A DNA stretch of 9,767 nt from an uncultured Peptococcaceae bacterium (GTDB taxonomy: Bacteria; Bacillota; Peptococcia; Peptococcales; Peptococcaceae): assembly GCA_900553245.1 (NCBI GenBank), contig USCP01000056.1, positions 1 through 9,767 of the forward strand, written 5' to 3'. The position numbers were made by a program, and so were the translations under genes. Within the stretch, counting starts at the first letter, position 1. The number at the start of each line of letters is the position of its first letter. The notes beneath the pieces are model-generated. The model was not told the DNA's origin. It saw only the letters and a program-made list of their open reading frames with translations, and did no database searches. Of the stretch, positions 1 through 6,602 are shown in pieces.

Positions 1-1
1 G

Positions 2-109
2 TTTTCAAGAGCTGTAGATGAGTATATAGAATACTACAATAGCGAAAGAATACAGAAAAAAACAAAATGGATGCCTCCTGTAAAATACAGAATGACATCC
101 ATAAGCTAA
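2..109 (+). CDS. IS3-family transposase OrfB, C-terminal fragment
   Basis: Read from base 2, the frame gives 35 residues ending in TAA. They include EYIEYYNSERIQ followed by PPVKYR, the characteristic C-terminal tail of IS3-family OrfB (retroviral-type integrase core; family pattern YN-x-ER-x-Q then SPV-x-YR). The catalytic DDE residues lie upstream of the window, so whether the enzyme is intact cannot be judged. The gene is cut by the window edge; the stop codon and the inverted repeat that follows look undamaged. Confidence 0.85.
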   Translation, partial: FSRAVDEYIEYYNSERIQKKTKWMPPVKYRMTSIS

Positions 110-130
110 GATTCAATTCATAAAATTATG

Positions 131-150
131 TGTCCAGAATTTTGGGTACA
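131..150. repeat. Terminal inverted repeat (right) of the IS3-family element
   Basis: TGTCCAGAATTTTGGGTACA, read on the other strand, starts with TGTACCCAAAATTCTGG, a common terminus of IS150-type elements. It lies 21 bases after the transposase stop codon. The exact outer boundary is inferred from the terminal CA. Confidence 0.7.
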
Positions 151-201
151 TATCATGATTGCAAACGGCTTTTTCATTAGAAAAGGTTTTGTGCCTATGG
201 C

Positions 202-585
202 TTAGGTTGGTTGATAGGTTTTAATCCCAAACTTGAAATACAGCAAATGAAGTACCCATAGCCCCACTAAAATGGCACAGGGAATATACAAGGCTTTATT
301 GAACATCATTACAAAGCCAATGCCCATCAATGCTGTCACCATGAACATGATACGAACTTTTGTTGAACGCGTCATTCCCAACCCGTCAACCACACTTTCC
401 AAATTATTTTTGTACAGGTTTGTGCCAATAAACCATCGATGAATACGCTCAGAGCCTTTGCCAAAGCTAATGGTAGCCAGTACCAAAAAAGGCACCGAAG
501 GGAGCATCGGAAGTACGCTGCCTAACGCACCAAGGCCAAAAGTAATGCAGCCGATGACCATCCAAAAACATTTTTTTAGTTTCAT
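202..585 (-). CDS. DUF454 (YbaN-type) small inner-membrane protein
   Basis: A 127-residue protein, close to the length of E. coli YbaN. It begins with a positively charged MKLKK and a hydrophobic stretch (about 8-20), followed by the DUF454 hallmark LGSVLPMLPSVPF (residues 21-33). Two more membrane segments lie at roughly 78-95 and 99-117. The family has no established biochemical function. It is the last gene of the leftward ABC-exporter operon: its ATG is 42 bases beyond the stop of the CydC-like gene and has a good site, AGGAGA, about 9 bases upstream. I infer a helper role in the same transport or membrane process. No convincing terminator follows its TAA before the insertion sequence begins. 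Family assignment is fairly sure; the role is unknown. Confidence 0.85.
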   Translation of the reverse strand: MKLKKCFWMVIGCITFGLGALGSVLPMLPSVPFLVLATISFGKGSERIHRWFIGTNLYKNNLESVVDGLGMTRSTKVRIMFMVTALMGIGFVMMFNKALYIPCAILVGLWVLHLLYFKFGIKTYQPT

Positions 586-627
586 TAAACCTTCTCCTAT
601 CTATTTAAAAATCGTAACGCACAAACA

Positions 628-2322
628 TTACGACACCCCTTGCGCTGTTAATCGACCGCCATCCATACGATAGATACGATCCGCACTCGCCATGGTAGAT
701 TCACGATGGCTGACCAAAATAATGGCATGCTGCGCTTTTTGCGCCTGTAAGGCCTTTAAAATAATCCCTTCATTGATGCTGTCCACATTACTGGTCGGCT
801 CATCCAACAAAATCAGTTTGCTACCACGCAAAAAGGCACGCGCTAAGCCAATACGTTGCCGTTCGCCGGCAGACAACGCATCACCCAATGCCCCTACATG
901 GGTTTGGTAGCCCTGTGGCAGCGACATAATAAAGTCATGCACAGATGCCTTTTTGCAAGCCTCTTCAATCTCATGCATGGTGGCATCCTGTTTGGCAATA
1001 CGAAGATTGTCTTCGATGTTCTCATCAAAAAGATAGGTCGTTTGGCTGACCATCGTCACATTATGCAATAGACTTTCTGTTGCCACTTGGTCAATATCTA
1101 CACCGTTGTAATAAATACCACCGGCTTGTTTTTGCCAAAAACGCATAAGTAACTTCAATAAGGTGGATTTGCCACATCCCGATGGACCGACAATACCGAC
1201 AATTTCACCTTGTTTAACATGCATGGATACATCTGTAAGCACATCCGTGCCGTCTTCATAGGAAAAGGACAGATGCTCCACATCCAAACGTTCGAACTCT
1301 ATGCGTGCGCCTTTTTCTACCGGAAGCACCTCCGGCTTTTCATTCAAAAGATTGAGCACCCGATCGCCTGCAGCAAAGGTTTGGGTCAAGTTTCCAGGAA
1401 GGGCAGAAATAGCAATCACCGGCCCAAAGGAGCCAAACACTGCCACCACCCCAATAATCATACGCCCGATGCTCAAGCTCCCCTGTGCCACCAGCACCAT
1501 TCCCACCATCAACGTAGCGAGAATAAAAAGAGACACACAGCATTCCGTCACAGCAGCCGCCACGGTGGTATCATGCTTCATGCTTTTTGTTTCCTTAAGA
1601 AGCACATTCGAGCGGCGATTCACTTCTTTCGTTCTCGTCTCACCGGCATTGCTTAAAATAATGTCTTTGATGCCCTTGATGCTTTCTAAGAAATATGCAT
1701 TGAAAGCACCAAATTCCTTGCGATAACGTACACCGGACGCCTTCAAGTATTTGGAAGCCACCATAGGCACAAGAATCCCGATGGTAAGGTAACCCAAAAG
1801 AGCAACCAGTGCGAGCCACCAACTTGCAACACTCCCTACAAAAATGACCATTGCCCCACTGACAAGCACCGCGATACAAATCGGAGACACTGTATGCGCA
1901 TAAAACACTTCCAAGGTCTCAATATCAGAAGTAATCATGGCGATGATGTCACCCTTTTTCTTTGTTTCGAGCTTCGCAGGGCACAGCGTACGCAAGGTCG
2001 CAAAAATACGGTCGCGTAATACCGCCAATAAATTAAAGGCAATGTAATGATTAAAATATTGCTCAATATAACGCAATATTCCACGCATAAAGCCACAACC
2101 GACCGCCAAAGCAATGATGGCGCCGTAAGAAAGGGCGATGCTTTCGCCCAAGGCCTTCGCCACACCGACAGCCCCCATCAAGGTCACGCCCATTGCACAA
2201 ATAAAGCCCAAAGCACCGTTTGCCACAGCAAGCACCATCACATAGGCCAAACTCCCCAACAATACAATGAGCCTTGCCATAATCCTAGCACCGCTTCGGC
2301 GTTGAACCGCCACATCACTCAT
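628..2322 (-). CDS. ABC exporter half-transporter, CydC-like (fused permease and ATPase)
   Basis: 564 residues with the start taken at base 2322. The frame is open further upstream, but this ATG overlaps the previous gene's TGA as ATGA and has a GGAAGGGCGG-type site, so it is preferred. Residues 1-310 are a type I exporter membrane domain with about six hydrophobic segments. The ATPase domain follows: Walker A GPSGCGKST (379-387), Q-loop Gln427, signature LSAGE (483-487, degenerate from LSGGQ), Walker B LILLDE with Glu508, and switch His539. Length and order fit CydC of CydDC, a transporter linked to thiol export and more recently heme. Other heterodimeric exporters (drug or porphyrin efflux) look similar, and no cytochrome bd genes are in view. 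It should pair with the upstream-encoded half-transporter in the cytoplasmic membrane. Exporter type is certain; substrate is not. Confidence 0.9.
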   Translation of the reverse strand: MSDVAVQRRSGARIMARLIVLLGSLAYVMVLAVANGALGFICAMGVTLMGAVGVAKALGESIALSYGAIIALAVGCGFMRGILRYIEQYFNHYIAFNLLAVLRDRIFATLRTLCPAKLETKKKGDIIAMITSDIETLEVFYAHTVSPICIAVLVSGAMVIFVGSVASWWLALVALLGYLTIGILVPMVASKYLKASGVRYRKEFGAFNAYFLESIKGIKDIILSNAGETRTKEVNRRSNVLLKETKSMKHDTTVAAAVTECCVSLFILATLMVGMVLVAQGSLSIGRMIIGVVAVFGSFGPVIAISALPGNLTQTFAAGDRVLNLLNEKPEVLPVEKGARIEFERLDVEHLSFSYEDGTDVLTDVSMHVKQGEIVGIVGPSGCGKSTLLKLLMRFWQKQAGGIYYNGVDIDQVATESLLHNVTMVSQTTYLFDENIEDNLRIAKQDATMHEIEEACKKASVHDFIMSLPQGYQTHVGALGDALSAGERQRIGLARAFLRGSKLILLDEPTSNVDSINEGIILKALQAQKAQHAIILVSHRESTMASADRIYRMDGGRLTAQGVS

Positions 2323-4058
2323 ACTGCCACCGCCCTTCCGTTGTTCTCCAATTGCTTTTGTGTTCGATAAAGTGTCGCATAGCCTTTTCGTGCCGCCAAT
2401 AAGCCTTGATGAGTGCCACACTCACGCACGCAGCCGTCTTCCATATAATAAATACGGTCCACTGCCACCACATTTTCCAAGCGATGCGAAATCACAATCA
2501 CCGACTTGCGCACGGAAAGCTGCTTGAGCACTTGCATAATAATGATCTCGCTTTCAATATCAATGTTACTCGTAGCCTCGTCAAAAACATAAATAGCTTT
2601 GTCCGCCACCAAATGCATGGCCAATGCCAAGCGTTGTCTTTGTCCACCGGAAATATTGGCAGCATCCTCGGCAATCACCTTATCGAGACCGCCGTTTTCG
2701 CGAATAAAATCCGCCAGACAAACCTGTTCGAGCGCTTGATAGATGGCCTCATCGCTCACATCAGGCTTGGTCATCCGGAAGTTTTCGCGTACCGACACAT
2801 TAAAGATCGTGGTATTGGTACTCACCACAGACACACGCTCATAATACCGTGCCCTCGATAAGGTATCGATGCACTTGCCGCCAACCCTTACATATCCGAC
2901 CGTCGGTCTCAGTGCGCCGATTAGAAGATTAACGACCGTGGATTTCCCACAACCGGATTCACCCACAATAGCAGTCATGCCGGTTTCCGGAAAAGAAACG
3001 GACACATCCTTTAAAACAGTGCGACCTTCATCATAGGAAAAGCTCACATGCGTCATCTCCAAGTCATTGGCACCAGGGCTTTCATCGCCCCATTGCGGTT
3101 CCTCTTGTGCCATCAATGCCAAAATTTTATGGCCTGCGGAGACACCGTTCATTGCTACATGGAAGGCGCTCCCAAAGGCACGCAACGGCAAAAAGAATTC
3201 CACCGCCACTAAAATTAAAAACAAGGCTGCAAAAGGTGACAGTCCCCAATTGATGACCGCAACCACCGCCAAGGCCACGCCCAAACCGGCGCCACCATAG
3301 GCCACCAAATCCATTGTCGCCGCACTGAGAAGCTGCATCACCAACACCTTCATAGTAATCTTGCGAAACGCCTCACTGTTTTCGTTCATCTTGTGATGAC
3401 GAGCAACATCCGCTTGAAAAATCTTGAGTTCCTTTAAGCCCTGCACGCTGTCCAAAAAGTCATCGCCCATGGCCGTATATTGCCCCCAATATTTGTTAAA
3501 AATACGTTTGGCATATTTCGAAACTGCCATAATAGAAATCGGAATCAGCGGCACACACAAAAGCAGCACCAAAGCCACACGCCAATCCAACCACACCGTC
3601 ACCGCGAATAACATCAGCGGTGCAATCATCGCATAATACAGCTGTGGCACATACGAAGAATAATACAAATCCAATTGCTCAACGCCTTCGACCGCCACCT
3701 GGGTCAAACCTGCCATACTCATTTCATCGTTGGCACGCACACCCAAGCGCGTCAGCTTTTCGTAGAGTTGTTGGCGTAGTGTCTTTTTCACCATACGCCC
3801 CAGCATATCCTTTAACGCCCCAACGCGGTAAGAGGACAAAAAACGCACCGCAATACCGCCAAAGGCAACAAGCAACGCGCCCACCATCATCCCACTCTGC
3901 TCCTGTAAACCGTCATCATTTGCAACCACATACAGTGCAAAGCAAGTTGCTGCGGTAACCGCAATGTTACCAATCAAGCCAACAATCATCCAAAGGACCG
4001 TTCGTGGAATGTATTTTTTGTTTTCCCCAAGTAATGCCATGAGTTTTTGATCAATCAT
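2319..4058 (-). CDS. ABC exporter half-transporter, CydD-like (fused permease and ATPase)
   Basis: A 579-residue fused permease-ATPase and the first gene of its operon, with the site AAGGGGG 7 bases before the ATG. Hydrophobic segments lie near 20-42, 54-74, 137-156, 158-178, 246-270 and 275-292. In the ATPase domain: Walker A GESGCGKST (366-374), signature ISGGQ (469-473), Walker B AIYVFDE with Glu494, and switch His525. At the Q-loop the usual glutamine is replaced: the segment reads VVSTNTTIF, with Thr414 where Gln is expected. The stop overlaps the next start by four bases, which suggests coupled translation and a heterodimer with the CydC-like subunit. The CydD-first order matches CydDC systems. 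The substrate is undetermined: thiols, heme/porphyrin or drugs are all possible. Confidence 0.9.
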   Translation of the reverse strand: MIDQKLMALLGENKKYIPRTVLWMIVGLIGNIAVTAATCFALYVVANDDGLQEQSGMMVGALLVAFGGIAVRFLSSYRVGALKDMLGRMVKKTLRQQLYEKLTRLGVRANDEMSMAGLTQVAVEGVEQLDLYYSSYVPQLYYAMIAPLMLFAVTVWLDWRVALVLLLCVPLIPISIMAVSKYAKRIFNKYWGQYTAMGDDFLDSVQGLKELKIFQADVARHHKMNENSEAFRKITMKVLVMQLLSAATMDLVAYGGAGLGVALAVVAVINWGLSPFAALFLILVAVEFFLPLRAFGSAFHVAMNGVSAGHKILALMAQEEPQWGDESPGANDLEMTHVSFSYDEGRTVLKDVSVSFPETGMTAIVGESGCGKSTVVNLLIGALRPTVGYVRVGGKCIDTLSRARYYERVSVVSTNTTIFNVSVRENFRMTKPDVSDEAIYQALEQVCLADFIRENGGLDKVIAEDAANISGGQRQRLALAMHLVADKAIYVFDEATSNIDIESEIIIMQVLKQLSVRKSVIVISHRLENVVAVDRIYYMEDGCVRECGTHQGLLAARKGYATLYRTQKQLENNGRAVAV

Positions 4059-4078
4059 CTGGGAACCCCCTTATTTAA

Positions 4079-4092
4079 TTAGCTAAAGCTAA
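4079..4092. promoter_or_regulatory. Operator-like palindrome 1, TTAGC-N4-GCTAA (MarR-type)
   Basis: TTAGCTAAAGCTAA has perfect 5-base arms around four bases, and the inner bases extend the arms to 6. It lies in the untranslated leader of the ABC operon, about +48 to +61 from the predicted start of transcription and just ahead of the ribosome binding site. It shares outer bases with the second site 49 bp away (both AATTAGC-N4-GCTAACT). The arms resemble the SlyA/MarR-family site TTAGCAAGCTAA. Confidence 0.65.
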
Positions 4093-4109
4093 CTATCATT
4101 TTAAATAAC

Positions 4110-4139
4110 AGCGGTCGCTTTTTGCAATTAGCAACCGCT
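4110..4139. repeat. Imperfect inverted repeat / leader hairpin of the ABC operon
   Basis: The arms AGCGGTCGC (4110-4118) and GCAACCGCT (4131-4139) pair over 9 positions, with one G-U wobble in the leftward transcript and a 12-base loop. Its upstream arm (in transcript order) overlaps operator 2 and lies at the very start of the predicted leader. No T-run follows in the direction of transcription, so it is not an ordinary terminator. It may stabilise the 5' end of the message or simply reflect nested operator symmetry. Confidence 0.45.
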
Positions 4140-4141
4140 AA
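4128..4141. promoter_or_regulatory. Operator-like palindrome 2, TTAGC-N4-GCTAA (MarR-type)
   Basis: TTAGCAACCGCTAA repeats the same arms and spacing as site 1. It covers about -2 to +12 of the predicted ABC-operon promoter, directly after the -10 box, where a bound repressor would block RNA polymerase. No regulator gene is in the window. Confidence 0.65.
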
Positions 4142-4145
4142 CTTT

Positions 4146-4174
4146 ATTTTAGAACAATGTTCAATTTAAATCAA
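4146..4174 (-). promoter_or_regulatory. Promoter of the ABC exporter operon
   Basis: Reading leftward: -35 TTGATT (4169-4174), a 17-base spacer and -10 TAAAAT (4146-4151). The predicted start of transcription is near 4139, giving a leader of about 80 bases before the CydD-like gene. The position just upstream of the operator palindromes supports the call. Confidence 0.6.
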
Positions 4175-4230
4175 TATCCATTCACAAAATATTTTTCCCA
4201 AATTTTCATAATCAAACACTTCAGCGCAAA

Positions 4231-4264
4231 TAAAAAAACGCAGCCGAATACATTCGACTGCGTT
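4231..4264 (-). terminator. Intrinsic terminator of the CBS-exporter-ferredoxin operon
   Basis: In the leftward transcript a 12-bp stem (arms 4237-4248 and 4253-4264, one G-U pair) with a 4-base loop is followed by a run of T (complement of the A-run at 4232-4238). It starts 4 bases after the TAA of the iron-sulfur gene and separates this operon from the ABC promoter at 4146-4174. Confidence 0.9.
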
Positions 4265-4267
4265 CTA

Positions 4268-5341
4268 TTAAAATTTATTTCTACAAATGGCACAACGCGT
4301 TTGGCCTTCCTCCGTTGGGTAAAACAGCTCACCACAACGTTCACACTCGACGGCCTCCCCTTCATTGAGCACACGCCAATGGGGATCGGCAATATCCCCT
4401 TGGGTCAAGCCGTGCGACCACATAAGCCCATGCTCCGGACAAATATCAATGCAAAGACCACAACGGGCACAAAGCACATCATGATGCGCCAATACCGCAT
4501 GTCCATCTTCTTCAATAATTGCCAAGGCTTGCCAAGGGCAAAGCTTTTCACATGTATGACAAAAGCGACACGTTGAGGATACCAAGGCCTGTAAAGGCAA
4601 TTCCTCCTCAGGATTCGACACGCCTTTTTCATAGAGTTCGTTTAAGAGAATCGTGTGAGATTGCGCCTTTTCAAAAACGACCTCTTTATGATTCAAGGTT
4701 TCATTAAAGGATGCCAGGGTCGCATTCAAGGTTTGCTCCGTATAATTTTTAGCAAGATGCTTCATACCGCTAAATTGTTTCTTCATAAACTGGCGTCTGT
4801 TATTGATTTCCCCAAACTCATGATTCAATTGTTTCGCAAAGTCCTCTCGACTACGAACAATATGCACATGTTCACCATACTGTTCCAATCCGTATTTGTT
4901 CATTAGAGCAATCTGCCCTTCCGGAAACCACTGAAACTCACATTGCTCACAACGTGCATGCTCCGCATACAGGTAAACCTCTTCAAATCGTTCTACCAAC
5001 AATGCCAATTGCAACCAGGTAAATTGTTGCAGACAGCCGGCGGCCATTGCCGGAACATCTTGCAATTGCTCTTTTTTACATGAAATAAAGAGCGGCCCTT
5101 CCTTTACCTCCAGAGCCGTTTGAAAATCCATTTCGAATACATCGTGTGGACAGGCTTGAATACAGCGTCCACAGCCGTCACAGGATTCGATGCTAATGCG
5201 TCCATTCGTAAACTGAATGCTTCCGCTCGGGCAATATCGCACACACTGCTTACAAGTGGCTCGCGGCGAATAACTGTGAATACAACGTTCCAAGTGCGCA
5301 CGCACAGGGTTTGTTATGCTAATAATATCGGATAAATTCAT
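4268..5341 (-). CDS. Multi-cluster 4Fe-4S ferredoxin-like protein of unknown function
   Basis: 357 residues from the ATG at 5341; an in-frame GTG one codon earlier is also possible, and the ribosome site is weak either way. The protein has 24 cysteines in ordered groups. An N-terminal double-cluster ferredoxin has C30-x2-C33-x3-C37-P and C54-x2-C57-x2-C60-x3-C64-P, with C20 nearby. A middle segment has C88, C103 and C131-x2-C134. After a charged, largely helical-looking linker, a second double-cluster ferredoxin has C258-x2-C261-x2-C264-x3-C268-P and C291-x2-C294-x2-C297-x3-C301-P. The tail C333-x2-C336 and C350-x2-C353 looks like a zinc ribbon or rubredoxin-like knuckle. No signal peptide or membrane segment is seen, so it is probably a cytoplasmic electron carrier or redox-enzyme partner. 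The middle segment faintly recalls MvhD-type hydrogenase delta subunits (low confidence). It is the last gene of the operon, 20 bases after the YjjB-type gene. Confidence 0.85.
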   Translation of the reverse strand: MNLSDIISITNPVRAHLERCIHSYSPRATCKQCVRYCPSGSIQFTNGRISIESCDGCGRCIQACPHDVFEMDFQTALEVKEGPLFISCKKEQLQDVPAMAAGCLQQFTWLQLALLVERFEEVYLYAEHARCEQCEFQWFPEGQIALMNKYGLEQYGEHVHIVRSREDFAKQLNHEFGEINNRRQFMKKQFSGMKHLAKNYTEQTLNATLASFNETLNHKEVVFEKAQSHTILLNELYEKGVSNPEEELPLQALVSSTCRFCHTCEKLCPWQALAIIEEDGHAVLAHHDVLCARCGLCIDICPEHGLMWSHGLTQGDIADPHWRVLNEGEAVECERCGELFYPTEEGQTRCAICRNKF

Positions 5342-5361
5342 CACTCACACTCATTTCAAAC

Positions 5362-5823
5362 CTAACGCATACGAGGAAAATGGTTGTGGGCTTTTCTGCC
5401 ATAAGGCACCTGATGTTTAATCATCTTCAAGAGACGCGCCAAGGATGATACCAAAATTAGCCCTAGCGCCATTGCGCCGGCAGACAACAAGGTGTTGATG
5501 CCATACATATAAAACGATGACATCTGACTATTCAGTAGGCTATCAATAGTGTTATACACCCCAGCCCCTGGAACAATCGGTAAAATACCCACAATGATAA
5601 TGACCATCACCGGTGCCTTGCAAACACGCGCGAAGATTTCCGCGTAGACACACATCACGATGGTAGCGAGTAAAAATTGCATAATCAGCCCATAATCCAC
5701 CAGTAAATCGAAAATAATTTTACCAATCATGCCACAAACAGAGGAATAGATCAGCAAACGCCCGCGCACATTATATAGGATTGCAAAGAAAAATGATGCA
5801 AAAAAAGCTGCCAGATAGGTCAT
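5362..5823 (-). CDS. ThrE-family exporter small subunit (YjjB-type, ThrE_2 domain)
   Basis: 153 residues with the start at 5823. The open frame extends upstream, but this ATG overlaps the preceding stop as TGATG and has GAGGGTGA about 5 bases before it. The protein is almost wholly hydrophobic, with about four to five membrane segments. The PIVPGAGVY motif (about residues 83-91) is typical of ThrE_2/DUF3815 proteins. E. coli YjjB has about the same length (157). In the family, YjjP and YjjB together form an exporter: succinate for E. coli YjjPB, threonine and serine for the fused ThrE of Corynebacterium. The basic C-terminal tail (YGRKAHNHFPRMR) probably faces the cytoplasm. The partner is the gene directly upstream. 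Substrate here is unknown. Confidence 0.9.
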   Translation of the reverse strand: MTYLAAFFASFFFAILYNVRGRLLIYSSVCGMIGKIIFDLLVDYGLIMQFLLATIVMCVYAEIFARVCKAPVMVIIIVGILPIVPGAGVYNTIDSLLNSQMSSFYMYGINTLLSAGAMALGLILVSSLARLLKMIKHQVPYGRKAHNHFPRMR

Positions 5824-6602
5824 CAAATCACCCTCACAATCATAGGAACCAGTGCATAAGCCAAAGCTGAGCCTACCGCAATCGCACACGCTACCACAAT
5901 GGCTTCAAGGCCTTCAAACATCCCAGCACTGAGGTCCTTTGCAATAACGTCACGAATCGCTGTCATAAAAGCAACCCCTGGGAAGAGAAGCATTAAGGTC
6001 CCGGTAATAATAATATTCGGATGCAGTCCAACCACCGCCTCAGCACAGATGAAGGCGACTATATTATGCAGAAAGCTCGTGACCAACGTAACAAAAAATC
6101 CATTGGCATGATAACGTTCCATCGGCACACAGACCAACCGCCCCACCGCAGCACACAAAATGGCGACAATGGCATCGCCCACATTGCCGCCAATCATTAC
6201 CACAAAAGCCGCCGCCGCCAACAAATAGCTAATCCAGTTGACCGGCTTTGAATAGTTTTTAAGCCCATCAATCTCACGCAAACGCTGAAATGCTTCATTT
6301 AACGGAATTGGTTGTGCACTTAATTTACGTGCAAAATCATTTAGTTGAATGACCTTTTCAAAGTTTGGATTGCGATGAAAAATACGGCGCATTTTTGTAA
6401 AAGAAATTTCCTCATCGGTTTCAATGGTAACCATGAGAATATTTGGAATGGCGTAAACATCGGTTCTCTTGATGCCATAAGATTTTAACACGCGAATAAT
6501 GGACTCTTCCACACGATACACTTCCGCACCATTCTCCATAAGAGAAACACCAAGTGTTACTGCCATTTTTAGCGCCAATTGACAATTATATGCTTCATTC
6601 AT
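5823..6602 (-). CDS. ThrE-family exporter large subunit (YjjP-type, ThrE_1/DUF1212 domain)
   Basis: 259 residues with the start at 6602, close to E. coli YjjP (256). Longer in-frame starts would lie deep inside the CBS gene and are rejected. Residues 1-115 are a soluble cytoplasmic domain with the family motif NGAEVYRVEESI (24-35). About five membrane segments follow from residue 124 onward. The conserved stretch LLFPGVAFMTAIRDVIAKDL (205-224) carries the RD and D residues typical of the family. The ATG overlaps the end of the CBS gene by 8 bases (ATGAATGA), and its own stop shares one base with the next start, so all three genes look translationally coupled. Probable role: export of a small carboxylate or amino acid driven by the ion gradient, as a complex with the YjjB-type subunit. 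Confidence 0.9.
   Translation of the reverse strand: MNEAYNCQLALKMAVTLGVSLMENGAEVYRVEESIIRVLKSYGIKRTDVYAIPNILMVTIETDEEISFTKMRRIFHRNPNFEKVIQLNDFARKLSAQPIPLNEAFQRLREIDGLKNYSKPVNWISYLLAAAAFVVMIGGNVGDAIVAILCAAVGRLVCVPMERYHANGFFVTLVTSFLHNIVAFICAEAVVGLHPNIIITGTLMLLFPGVAFMTAIRDVIAKDLSAGMFEGLEAIVVACAIAVGSALAYALVPMIVRVI

Larger units (their letters stand above)
1..150 (+). mobile_element. Right end of an IS3-family insertion sequence (partial)
   Basis: The segment holds the C-terminal end of an IS3-type DDE transposase reading rightward, about 20 bases of spacer, and a terminal sequence reading TGTCCAGAATTTTGGGTACA, which ends in CA as IS3-family ends do. This order (orfB stop, short spacer, inverted repeat) is the normal right end of IS3 elements, probably of the IS150-type group. 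The left end lies outside the window, so neither the partner repeat nor the target duplication can be checked. The element sits just downstream of the DUF454 gene and faces it. Confidence 0.85.

Noticed and set aside
151..201. Possible terminator after the DUF454 gene (CTTTTTC/GAAAAG pairing at about 169-186)
   Set aside because: The stem is short, AT-rich and interrupted, and no T-run follows in the leftward direction.
1210..1726. Long rightward open frames inside the CydC-like gene
   Set aside because: They lie opposite a clearly conserved ABC ATPase gene, lack ribosome sites and their translations show low-complexity His/Pro/Arg content typical of antisense shadows.
2323..2421. N-terminal extension of the CydC-like protein by 33 residues
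   Set aside because: The extension would overlap the upstream gene by about 100 bases; the ATG at 2322 gives the usual 4-base overlap and a normal protein start.
5824..5889. N-terminal extension of the YjjB-type protein by 22 residues
   Set aside because: It is Cys/Gly-rich, overlaps the preceding coding region, and the ATG at 5823 has a good ribosome site and TGATG coupling.
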